This document shows, piece by piece, positions 1 through 14,045 of a stretch of 64,000 nucleotides of DNA. Position 1 is the first letter of the stretch. Each line of letters begins with the position of its first letter. The stretch comes from Membranipora membranacea. Its lineage: Eukaryota; Bryozoa; Gymnolaemata; Cheilostomatida; Membraniporidae. The stretch is from assembly GCA_914767715.1 (NCBI GenBank), contig OU612065.1, positions 36,210,001-36,274,000 on the forward strand, given 5' to 3'. The notes beneath the pieces were generated by a model that was not told the origin of the DNA, made no database searches, and was given only the letters and a program-made list of their open reading frames with translations. A program made the translations under genes and the position numbers.

Positions 1-1049
1 TTTCTCTTCCATAACATTGTTAGTATGCAATTTACCTTTTCGATTTTATTTGAGGAGGGACTGGTTGGTTTGGCTGCCAGGTTTCAACCCAGCTGCCGGG
101 TTTTGATGGCTCATACAAACATCTTTTAACGGCATTGGACTTTTTGGGGAGAATTTGTAGCATGCTATGAAATGAACTCTGTGGCAACAATCGTCTTGAC
201 GCGACATCACGCTTAGCTCCATTGTGTAACATTCGGTCGGACTAAGCGCCGCACTTACCGCGCAGGATTAAAAGCGCAAGTTATAAGCTGGCAGCAAGTA
301 GCGGACTCTGGTAAGTTACTCTTTTGTTTGATTGTGACAGTACCAGCAGTGATCTAAGCACTAGTCTGGACTGTAGGCCAAGGCAATTACAATGTGACAC
401 TCGTGTGTGATCCATCGTACAGCCACAGATATTCTGATTTTATGAAATCTATACCTGTTTAGTTAGCAAAATCTGATGTCCGCGGCTGGATTTTGGTAAT
501 CATGTGCACATCGACACACTTAACCTAACTAGTGAACACCAGCCATTATCTGGATTACCGCCTACAAGTCATAATTTCTGTTGTCAATAACAATAGCCTA
601 TAATGGCTGCTGCAATCTTCCAATTTCGCTAGCTTTCCTTCTGGTTATCATTTCTGGAGTATCGTCCAAAAGTGATGGCAAAGCAGCACCGGTCAAACAT
701 CTTTTCCGGCATCCTCTTCTTGGCATGGGGACAAACCTCTGATAGTACCAGCGATCCCCTACGCTGAGCTTCTCAAGGATCGCTGCTGCCAAATTAAAAT
801 GGGGATTGACACAAAACGCAGGATTTTCCTGAATTTATCTTCTCAAAAATTGCACTCTTTGTCTTCTTTTTCGTCGCAATACACAAGCTTGCTTAGCTGC
901 CGTTTAGGAATAATTGGGGGGGGGGGGGGTGAAGAAGGGGTGGTGCTGAGCTGACCCTTAAAAAATTCACTTCATGCAGCTCATATTGAGTGTAGAGCAA
1001 ATAATATAACATGTTGTTTTTAGGTTTTAAAAATGGAAAATTATCAAAA

Positions 1050-1167
1050 GTCTACAGCACCCAGTATTCCCAGGCGGTCACCCATCCAAGTACTAACTGG
1101 GCTCGACGTTGCTTAGCTTCAGTGATCGGACGAGAACTGGCGTTTTCAACGTGATATGGCCGTAGAC
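1050..1167 (-). rRNA. 5S ribosomal RNA
   Basis: The reverse complement is a 118-nt 5S rRNA. Its 5' GTCTAC pairs with 3' GTAGAC to close helix I. The pol III internal control region is present: a box A-like AGCTAAGCAACG and a box C-like GATGGGTGACCGCCTGGG. The 3' end is followed directly by TTTT on the transcribed strand, the usual pol III stop. It is a component of the large ribosomal subunit. All expected conserved blocks are intact, so it is probably functional. Confidence 0.97.
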
Positions 1168-2403
1168 AATTATGGTGATTAATTTTAGCAGTTTTATGCT
1201 TGGATGCAGGAATAACTAAACAAGGGCATGCAACTCTTGTTTTGATTTGCATGTTTATAGTCTTGTTCCTAGACATTTTAACTTGTTTCTCTATATGACA
1301 ACAGAATCATCCTTCTCCTTCTTCATTATATCTTTCATCTATTATAGAACATACATTTCTCTTCCATAACATTGTTAGTATGCAATTTACCTTTTCGATT
1401 TTATTTGAGGAGGGACTGGTTGGTTTGGCTGCCAGGTTTCAACCCAGCTGCCGGGTTTTGATGGCTCATACAAACATCTTTTAACGGCATTGGACTTTTT
1501 GGGGAGAATTTGTAGCATGCTATGAAATGAACTCTGTGGCAACAATCGTCTTGACGCGACATCACGCTTAGCTCCATTGTGTAACATTCGGTCGGACTAA
1601 GCGCCGCACTCACCGCGCAGGATTAAAAGCGCAAGTTATAACCTGGCAGCAAGTAGCGGACTCTGGTAAGTTACTCTTTTGTTTGATTGTGACAGTACCA
1701 GCAGTGATCTAAGCACTAGTCTGGACTGTAGGCCAAGGCAATTAAATGTGACACTCGTGTGTGATCCATCGTACAGCCACAGATATTCTGATTTTATGAA
1801 ATCTATACCTGTTTAGTTAGCAAAATCTGATGTCCGCGGCTGGATTTTGGTAATCATGTGCACATCGACACACTTAACCTAACTAGTGAACACCAGCCAT
1901 TATCTGGATTACCGCCTACAAGTCATAATTTCTGTTGTCAATAACAATAGCCTATAATGGCTGCTGCAATCTTCCAATTTCGCTAGCTTTCCTTCTGGTT
2001 ATCATTTCTGGAGTATCGTCCAAAAGTGATGGCAAAGCAGCACCGGTCAAACATCTTTTCCGGCATCCTCTTCTTGGCATGGGGACAAACCTCTGATAGT
2101 ACCAGCGATCCCCTACGCTGAGATTCTCAAGGATCGCTGCTGCCAAATTAAAATGGGGATTGACACAAAACGCAGGATTTTCCTGAATTTATCTTCTCAA
2201 AAATTGCACTCTTTGTCTTCTTTTTCGTCGCAATACACAAGCTTGCTTAGCTGCCGTTTAGGAATAATTGGGGGGGGGGGGGGTGAAGCAGGGGTGGTGC
2301 TGAGCTGACCCTTAAAAAATTCACTTCATGCAGCTCATATTGAGTGTAGAGCAAATAATATAACATGTTGTTTTTAGGTTTTAAAAATGGAAAATTATCA
2401 AAA

Positions 2404-2521
2404 GTCTACAGCACCCAGTATTCCCAGGCGGTCACCCATCCAAGTACTAACTGGGCTCGACGTTGCTTAGCTTCAGTGATCGGACGAGAACTGGCGTTTT
2501 CAACGTGATATGGCCGTAGAC
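2404..2521 (-). rRNA. 5S ribosomal RNA
   Basis: Second copy in the left array, the same in sequence and length (118 nt) as the copy at 1050-1167. It has the internal pol III promoter boxes and is followed by TTTT downstream of the 3' end. The spacer differs from the first unit only by a few substitutions and G-tract changes, as expected from concerted evolution. Confidence 0.97.
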
Positions 2522-2757
2522 AATTATGGTGATTAATTATAGCAGTTTTATGCTTGGATGCAGGAATAACTAAACAAGGGCATGCAACTCTTGTTTTGAT
2601 TTGCATGTTTATAGTCTTATTCCTAGACATTTTAACTTGTTTCTCTATATGACAACAGAATCATCCTTCTCCTTCTTTCTTCATTATATCTTTCATCTAT
2701 TATAGAACATACATTTCTCTTCCATAACATTGTTTGTATGCAATTTACCTTTTTGAT

Positions 2758-3829
2758 TTCATTTGAGGATGGGTGCGACAAACTGACCTGATTATTTGAT
2801 CTCTGTTATTGGATAATCCATTTGTTGTGCTATTATTATGCTGTTTGCGGAAAGTTTTGATTTACTTATTAGAGTTATCATTCTTTTTTTCCGGAGGAAG
2901 AGAACTCTTCAAGATCAGGTTAGTTAGGATAACATAGGGTTTATATTTGTATCGGTCTTAATTTATAAGAAACTCTTTATTTGTGTATTTGTGTAATGCT
3001 TTGCACTTCACCACCATAAACTGCGCAGCTACAAACATAAACACAGCAGAAACAAACAACTTAAGTCCATAAGAACGTTCTTTATGTATCTGATTCTCAA
3101 ATCAGACCAAATCATACTGTCAATAAAAACACAGGACTTAACCCTACACATCCATTTAAACAGATTTTTCACGGAACATAGTAGTCAGGGAGTTCTCTAC
3201 GACTTGGTAGCTGGTAGAATGGTTCACTTAGTATACGACCGTCACTACTGAGAACAAAGAGGACAGATCAAGAGGTCAGGTTAGTCAGTTAAATCAGAGA
3301 AACTATCAAAAATACTATAACCTAAAATCCTCCAGGGTGGGTGGCATTTACTGCTACAATCATTTTGTTTTAACAGTCAATGAATTACCCAACAAAGTTG
3401 ATTAACAACTCCTTGATTACACACAGTAACCACAAATTGGAGTTCCGATTTATTTTGTTTGATCATAACAACTCTCACACACTATCAAGCCGCTCCAATG
3501 CACTTAATGTTCCGTTCTCGTACCTCTAAATATTATTGTATATTCATTCCTAATTTGTGTATACCCATGCTGCTTAAGGAGGTGAGCTCTCCGGACAATA
3601 GCCTAGCTTACCCACTCCTACCTTGTACAGGAGTGCGCTAAATAGATGATAATTCTTATTACTGTAAGCAGGGAGATACTCCTTGCTGTAAGCATATTCG
3701 TATTTGCCCCGAAAAGGGGCCTTGAATAGCAATAAAGTTCATATATTATTATTATTATTATTATTATTATATACAATAGAGGAATGAATATATAATATAT
3801 AAATACATAGATAAATATATTTGTCTCAC
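2758..3829. other. No gene recognised; array-flanking sequence
   Basis: Both strands were searched for the bromodomain exons that should follow the SMARCA4 exon ending at 3830. None was seen. The stretch holds only short open frames and one ATT microsatellite. Confidence 0.6.
3744..3770. repeat. (ATT)n microsatellite
   Basis: About nine ATT units just downstream of the last recognisable SMARCA4-like exon. Confidence 0.9.
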
Positions 3830-6634
<2,805 letters not shown>

Positions 6635-6703
6635 CTATATTACATCTAATAGCCCATTAAATACAAAAAGTTGGAAATTATAACCAGTACTAGTACTACC
6701 TAC

Positions 6704-8220
6704 CAGTGATTTCTCCAACTTCTCAGTTCCGTCTTAAGAGATACGTTTGACAGGAGGAGGTCAGCATATAACTGGGCTACATCGTACACAGTCTCATGCC
6801 ATGTGTCATTGCTCTGCCAGCTGGGAGCAGTAGCTGCTAGAGGGAGTAAGTTCCGTAACGGGTACAGCTGCTCGGTTCCATCAAACCGTCCGTGGTACTC
6901 TGAGAGAAGATAGTCTACAAAGTGATATACAGTATAGGTTATTATACTAAAAATAAATAAATAATTTTGCATCAATGATTAGGAAGGAGTTCCTAATCCT
7001 TGTTTGCATGGTGTTTCAATGTTGGAGTTGTTTCCTCTCACTTTATCAGAAAGCGTAAGAAGACAACACTTTGATTACTTAATTTGTCACAAGTAATAGA
7101 AGTCGCTGTATTTTGACGGTTGAGTGTTACTCACCTATAAACTCTACTGTCACCGTTCGGGTGAAGTATTCTTCTGGAGAGCTGGCTGGTACATTCGATC
7201 TGTGCTGCTGCCGACCACACCGTCTGGGGATAGATGGCTGAACATTGAGTTTGGCAGCTAGCTCTTCAGCTTGTACATACCACATCTTGCTGTAGTCATT
7301 GATATTCTCTCTGAAGTCAACTAACTTCCTTTCAGTGTTGTTGATGAGTGTGTTAGCACTACCCAAATCAATGCTGTGACCTGGTGGAATTGGAATATAA
7401 ACAGCAAATATGATGAATATTGTAAAAGCACATACGATACGATGGGGCACCGTTTTGTATCATATTTTTGGGGTTGGTGGTTTGACGTTCTGTAAAAAGT
7501 GAATGGCTAAGTGAACTACCCGTTAAATGAGTAGAAGTTGGTAAATAGAATTATCCATATATACTTGATGCATGCTGGCTTGACATACAGCCATAAAATT
7601 ATAACCTCATATTTTGCCCGAGATAACACAAGTCAATGTCCTCTTACCTTGAAGTCTCACACATAGTTCCTTACCGGAAGCCATGATGTTGGAGCAGACG
7701 ACCAACGAGTATATAAACGAGAAGCTCATCAGAGCCCTGAGCATGTTAGAGATGTTATCCCAGTCAGTACGGTACTCTCTCTCTCTCTGACAACATTGCC
7801 TGTAGACTTTCTCCGATGTGTGGTAACAATTCGATTGTGGTCTCCAGAGCAGTGTATCTAAAACAAGTGCAGCCTGTGGATTACTGGTCTTTCATTTTCA
7901 TGCTGTTTGTCAATTCTCCTCCTCTTTTTAAACTCTTTTTATTTGTCTCATGATTCAATAAAGGTCCATACAATTTCAACACAATGGCTCAACCTCACAC
8001 CAACAAAAAATTGGTAGGATCTGTTCAGTTCAGTATTACCTTTAGTATTACCTTCAGTTTTACCTATTTTAGGATGGCTTAAATAGTTACCGTTCGACCC
8101 ATCTTGTCTTTGAGAGTGAGCATAGTTTCTTCTTAGCAGTGGTTTCTGATGTTGATTCGATCGTATGTGTCAGCTTGGCTTGTCTCTTTGGGCTGTCCGA
8201 GAAGAACGAACACAGGAACG
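6704..8220 (-). pseudogene. hAT-type transposase remnant (ZMYM1/THAP12-like)
   Basis: Four minus-strand exons match the hAT transposase core seen in ZMYM1 and THAP12 relatives: about 8220-8091 (SPKRQAKL, TRWVER), 7857-7648 (DWDNIS, SLVVCSN), 7380-7135 (IPRRCGRQQHRSNVP, SPEEYF) and 6914-6704 (DYLLSEYHGRF, ending ELRSW). Splice phases join cleanly between the exons. In the second exon the reading frame changes across a GA-dinucleotide run near 7776-7790: the first half is hAT-like in one frame and the second half in another. The N-terminal zinc finger and the C-terminal dimerisation block were not found. It is a dead or severely truncated cut-and-paste transposon. The 6704 exon cannot splice in frame to the SMARCA4 exon at 6585. 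Confidence 0.8.
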
Positions 8221-9765
8221 CTTGTGTATCTATCATATCGTCTATCAAGTGCATATTTTCCTAGTATTTTTCAACGACATTTCATACAAGACAGTACCTG
8301 CCAATGATTCCTAGGCACAAAATTAAATTAAAAACATTCAACTCTAATACCAGGCTGGGGTGATGCAATTGGAGGCACACGAAATATCCAGCAAAACATG
8401 TGATTGATATAAATTATTTTCTAGTTACTCACTGATTGGCTGTATACTCTTGCAAGGTTTCATCAGAGCTAGATTAAGTTGGAATTGGAAAAATTTTTCC
8501 AGACTCTAAGATACTTTACTTCAAACGAGCCGGCACAGAATTTCTGTCTGTTTGGGTCTGGAAGATATTTCGCAGAATCATCTCAATCATCACTCTCGAG
8601 CTTGGTTTATCAAATACGGCACCAAACAAATTAAGGAGCGTATCTATGGTGATATAATAAATTCTACCATTTCAGGCCACTCTGACCCTTCGCTTGGTCA
8701 TTTCAGATATATTGTCAGATCAAGCAAAACTTACCTACCTTTCGGATCATGATGGCATCTGGTGAACTTCTCATGCCCATTGAATCCTTCATGGACATTT
8801 GAGATGTGGAGAGGCATAGACTTCACCATCTCCACCAGAAGCTCTGCATCCCCATTACAGGTAGTGCTGGAATACCATATGTGATTCTTTATGTGAGAAA
8901 TCCAAGGCACAAGCTCCTTTTGATCTTTAGTCTTACACTCCTGATAAATAGCTTTCGCAAAGTTTGTAGTCCAATGCCACACGTCCTAAAAATGAGTGGA
9001 AATATAATATAGAGATGCTAGTGTAAAATTTAAACAATTAAATCAAAGCGCACAGGTTTACTCAATTCTGACTTCCAGCATGAACGCACAATAACTTGTT
9101 CTTTGAGGTGACTATGGTACTAGTTTTCCTTTATTCTGAGAGCCGTGATTAAACTGAGCATGCGCTTTGCATATCTTTGAGAGCAGAGCCTCATTTGTGG
9201 TGTTTGTCATCGTCCGCTTGCGTCGAAGCCGATTTATATTTTGTGTTTGTAGGTTTACCTGATTGTGAATGATGTGGGGATAAACAGTCCGCATCAGTAG
9301 AGCAATACCGAGATGACCGTCTGTGGTGACAACCCTTATACTGGATTCGGATGTTGCGTTTTCCATGATCTCGAAGAAAGCCTGCTTTTCAGCTGCCTGA
9401 GAGGATGTCACAGCTCCAGTCTCTAATGTTAGTGAATGGGTGACCAATCCAGTTGACTGTAATGGAAATTTAAATTAACTCAATTCTCCTCTCAGCAAAA
9501 CCACCTCCAAACTCAATTAAGAGTAACATTGCAATGATGTGAGGTGCAGGGGCATATATTCTAAAAAATTTCACTCACTGAATTTTTAGAGATGAGCGTG
9601 GCGGGGAGGGTGTGGGTGTGTCAATACACCGGGCTTTTGATTGGCTTGTCCAGCTAAGGTCAAAAGTCAAACCCTGTATTTACCGTAATTTCTCACTTAT
9701 AAGACATCCCCCCTTGGGAAAAGTAAAAATGCTCCAGTTATAAAGCACCCATTTGAAAAAAATCT

Positions 9766-9847
9766 GTTGGGATTCGAAACCACAACATTCCTAATAAACA
9801 GTGATTACCAGGCAGACGCTCTACACACTGAGCTATTCAGTCTGGCT
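9766..9847 (-). repeat. tRNA-derived SINE head
   Basis: On the minus strand there is a tRNA-like block with an A-box (TAGCTCAGTGTG) and a B-box (GGTTTCGAATCCC) at tRNA spacing. The arms do not form a full cloverleaf and the acceptor stem is unpaired, so it is a SINE or tRNA relic, not a tRNA gene. It lies in an intron of the THAP/DDE element. Confidence 0.6.
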
Positions 9848-12800
9848 TGCAAAACGTAATCAAAGATTTTGATTTAGGGATATCCGTGGTCCGTGTTTGT
9901 TAATATACGCCACTGGTGAGGTGATCTAGTCTAAGGTTACCAATATCAAACTAAATATAAAAAATATATTATACTCATCATCTGGAAATTGTCATCCATC
10001 AGTCAAATGCCTTTGTCTTCATTTTGATAAATATGCTCAAATTTGCTCACATTCTATATACAACTATATCTGGGAGCTTGGGAGTTTATGGTTATGTTGC
10101 GTTTTAATTATTTTATTTGGATTTGATGATTAATATGTTGAGTCACTGAATAAAAATCTTACAATACAATTCTTACCACATCAAGGAGCGTGTATGTTCA
10201 ATAGCGGGCATTATGGCCAGGGCTGTCATGCCTGCCATCTCCTGCCAGGTCAGGTTGTACACCTAAACAATACAATACCGTAAGATGTTAGTTATCACTA
10301 AAATAAAATAAAACAGCATGTGTAGTACAGCTTCAGCTCCGTATGTTAGGGCTCATATTACTGAATTCCATCTAGACAGAAGTGTTATGGAATTTGTCAA
10401 CAGGCTCATCAGATTACTAGCCAATACTTGTTGATCAGCGGCTTGCACTACAGGAGTCTGACTTACTCGTTATTATAAAATCACAATAAATCTGACTTAC
10501 TTTTTTCAGCAATGATCATCCTAGCCACTCTCATAGTCTCATCGTACATTTGGTTAATGACGGGAATTAGGAGGCTGCGCTGGTATACATAAAAGAGTGT
10601 GCATGATATCACATTTACATTAATCATGCCCATCATGCTTTCTAGTGTGCCATAGGTGTTTCCACTACAAGAGAGATATTCATCAACTGGAAACATTTTT
10701 GTTGAAACAAAGATATTATTTTCGCAAAATGTGTTGTTTTCCTGTCATTTCTTTTCAGTAAAGGAAACGCAGTCAGCAACATGCAACATGCAACTTGCAA
10801 TTACAGTTTTCTTTCTTCACCACATAAGTAAAATACTTGGATACTGCGTCCCCAATCATAACGGAGTGATTATGGCTATCGTAATTAATAATAAATTAGT
10901 AATTAATTAATAATTCATTAATATAAAATTGGTATTGTTGGCGAGACAAGAAGCCATGTGAATTGTTTTTGTACTCACGAAAGTAGCACAGATGCTGCCA
11001 GCATAACATTCCCTGGATACTTCCTTCCAACCTTGGGATGGGAATCCCACCTATATGTATGGTTGCATGACGGGCATGTACATGTGACTACAAGGGCTGA
11101 TCCTTGTTGTCTAAACTTCATCGATATCAAAGCAGATACCTTATGAAAAACAAGAAACCAGATAAAAACTACATCAATGGCTCATGCAGCATTACACAAA
11201 GGTTGGTGCAGTTACCCCACAGCAGACCAGGGAGTTAGTCCAAAACTCCCTGTGCATATGTTGATTTTAGGAGTTGCATTCTTAAGTTGCAGGAGACAAT
11301 AACACTGGTAAATTTATGTAAGAATACGGTAAAGACTGTGTGATCAGGGAGTTTTGTGTTTACACAGGCAGGATTGTTTTGTACCCCGGGCAGAGTGGCA
11401 CTGTAGTACATTGTATTTGGATGGGAAAATCAAAACAGACTGACCCTTTAGCCACAAATGATAGAATTTCAGTATTCTTGAACATAACTTACGTCTTTAA
11501 ATAGCAAACGGAGTTGTGTGTCGAAAACAATCCACTTGTCACAATCAGCCAGAGTCTCAGAGCCCTTCTCTTATCAACACCTGGAATTAATAAAGCATTT
11601 TGTATATTACATGTACACTCTATCCTTGTGGGAGTGATACCATAACAAAAACTCCACTTGGCTCATTGAAATCCACCGAGGAAAAAACAACGTTTCAATT
11701 TTAAAACATGAGTTTGGTTTAAGTTGGTAGCTGATTGATTTTTCAAACCAAGTACCAAACGGGTATGTGAGTACTTTCATGTACAAATCCACGATAAAGT
11801 AATATCTAAGGACAGATCACCAAAATCTATGAGACAAAATACTATTGCAGCAAATTGTAAAATAACTCATGTGATATAATGAGTATCAAGGAGAACACAG
11901 TGGATGATTGCTAAGATTTTAGTTTCCATGTTAATAAAACAAAACAAGTGTGCTGTATAGATTTATAAATTGCAATGCATTGCTGTGATTTTTACAAACC
12001 AATATCATCATCACTGATATCTGTAGTATCAAATGATTCCGACAAATCAAGTGATGGAAACCACGCCGGGTCTGGCTCAACCGCCATCGGCTACGACTCT
12101 TCTGGAATCATAGTTTGGGTCACCGTAGTAACAGCAGATGGACCTTGTACATCCAGGGTGTACAGGTAATCGTGGTCCCTGATTGGACTTTCCATCATAG
12201 CTGTTTGTGTTCCCTGGAATCACAACAACAACAAAGCGGATTCTTTATTCACTAGTTATCTCTTATGTTACGGTGGCTAAAGTGCCAAATACGGCTTTTT
12301 GTTTCTCATAATGGTACTACATGGATATAATACAGGGCTAACAGTACCTAACTCGTTTGTGTAGCTACTGGAGCGGTTATCGATAAATTCAAGAAAAGCA
12401 ACATTCATTATAGAAATTTATCCTGTTCTGAATGGGCACTAAAACCCGTCGCTAACGATGGGTGTTGTTCGACATGTGGCACATGCTGAATGTGACATGT
12501 GTACAGCACTCAAGGCCTATAGCATTGCTGTTTGTGCTGAAGGGGATGGCGCGCGAGTGCTTCAGGACGTACAGCACCAGCTATACATCTCACAACACAT
12601 GAATGTCGGATTGGACTAAAAATATGTCTTAGCACGAAATTGGGCTGCATCAACAAACCCTCTGCTATGATTGTTTCATAAAATTTGCTACTTCCCATAC
12701 AGAGCTGGACTTTTTCTGTAATGTTGGTACATCCATCTTATAGGGATATTGTACATTTTCCTGTGTTATATAGCATAAAAAGGTTGGCAGATCATGGTCG

Positions 12801-12945
12801 AGGTAGCATCAGTAATTTCATATAATAATCAACTTTGTGTAATGTAAAATGAACAATAACAGCCTTACGATGAACAATAAAATACTTACGAATGAACAAT
12901 AAATGAACAACAAATGAACAACAGTAGGAGTAGGAGAAGTAAGAG

Positions 12946-13024
12946 TAGGAGGTGGCTCAGTGGATAGAGTGCCTGTCCTTCAGCACGCAAGTGTTGAAGG
13001 TCTTGGGATCGAATCCCATTGCAG
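12946..13024 (+). repeat. tRNA-derived SINE head
   Basis: Plus-strand A-box (TGGCTCAGTGGA) and B-box (GGGATCGAATCCC) at tRNA-like spacing, with a CCTTCAGCA...TGTTGAAGG stem between them. The acceptor arms do not pair. A non-tRNA body may extend to about 13204. Confidence 0.6.
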
Positions 13025-13242
13025 TCCACTGACTAATGGGAGTTGTTGGACCTGATAATATAAAAATAAGACATGGCAGAGCAGAGTGCAAGGACCGCCT
13101 GACACATAGAACCTTTTAGTTAGTTCCCTGGGACCTGCACCCAGTAACCAAGCACTCTGATGAAAATTGATTCCAAGATTCACAAGCTTATAAACAACAG
13201 GCATATCCTGTGAACAATGCGTTGTGTGGTTGTGTTCTATGA

Positions 13243-13372
13243 CACACTCTCTTTAGCTGTGAGTGCAAGTACTATAAATAACTGCCAGCCTGTATGGTAT
13301 AGTCACAGGCTGGCATAGATAGAAGGACTAGACTAGTTATTTATATAACTTGCACTGACAGCTAAAGAGTGT
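13243..13372. mobile_element. Hairpin MITE
   Basis: Terminal arms of about 37 nt at 13243-13281 and 13336-13372 are inverted repeats of each other (ACACTCT...AGTGCAAGT), with an inner stem formed by GCCAGCCTGT and ACAGGCTGGC. No coding capacity. It looks like a non-autonomous DNA element. Confidence 0.7.
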
Positions 13373-14045
13373 TTGGTGGCTTGGCCTACCTACTAAGAAG
13401 ATGCATCATTCTTCTCCTTTTGGAACATAGTGTTGTTATGAAAACTGTTAGCAGAATATCTGATTTACACTTACTGAGCTTGATGTAGACTTCTTATCGA
13501 AGAATGGACTTTTTGGCCAGGAACTGGCTTGCCTCCTGCAAGCTGTCTCTGGCAGACCTAATCTGCCTTGCAGATTGGTGTAGAGGGAGAATCTTACTGT
13601 CCTCGTATGGTAACTCTCCAAACTTAACTGTATTTTTGATGCTGCAGCCACCTGAGAGTTTTGTTTGCAGCTGCAAGCAATGAACTAAACTAAAGGTTTA
13701 GTTCATTGCTGCCAGTGGCTGTGGGCAAAATTTTCAAAATGTGCCTCACAAACCCTGGCCGCCGAAGTGAGACTTTCAAATGAGATGTCATTTCTCTTGG
13801 CCCTGATAAACCATTCATTGGCTAGAGCTTTTGGAAGCCTAAGGAAACTCCCAGAGAAATTATCTTTCTTGTTGTTACAACTAGCAAAGATGCACTGAAC
13901 CATTTTGTTTGAATTTGAAATAATGATGAAGTTCTCTGACTACCAATCTTACTGAATAAATCTGAACTGAACAATGTGCTTTAGCCTGGATAGTCAAAGA
14001 CAGACTACCTAAGATAAATGTGTTCATCGGAAATCCTCATAGACA

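Larger units (their letters stand above)
1..2757 (-). repeat. 5S rDNA tandem array, left block
   Basis: Two units with a period of 1354 nt, each with one 5S gene on the minus strand. The block runs off the left edge and ends near 2757, where homology to the unit breaks off. The spacer carries a variable poly-G tract, near 916 and 2270. It also holds two short open frames (32-232 and 598-792, with partners at 1387-1587 and 1952-2146), which persist because the copies are almost identical. No second known RNA gene was recognised in the spacer. Confidence 0.93.
8739..13903 (-). pseudogene. THAP + DDE transposase remnant (Kolobok-like)
   Basis: The 5' end at 13903 starts a THAP zinc-finger module with C2CH residues: two Cys near residues 4 and 9, and VCEAHF near residue 53. 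It stops early at a palindrome (13676-13708). Further exons follow on the same strand: 12213-11998 (acidic, one internal TAG), ending at 11493 (DKWIVFDTQ), 11139-10979 (CTCPSCNHTY zinc motif), 10664-10501, 10262-10177 (GDGRHDSPGH, then a TGA), 9456-9259 (TTDGHLGI) and 8985-8739 (DVWHW, GDAELLVE). Acidic residues in the last three blocks are candidates for a DDE triad. Phases agree from 11139 to 8739. This resembles THAP-bearing Kolobok DNA transposons, which target TTAA, but the family name is from memory. Two in-frame stops make it inactive. Confidence 0.75.
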
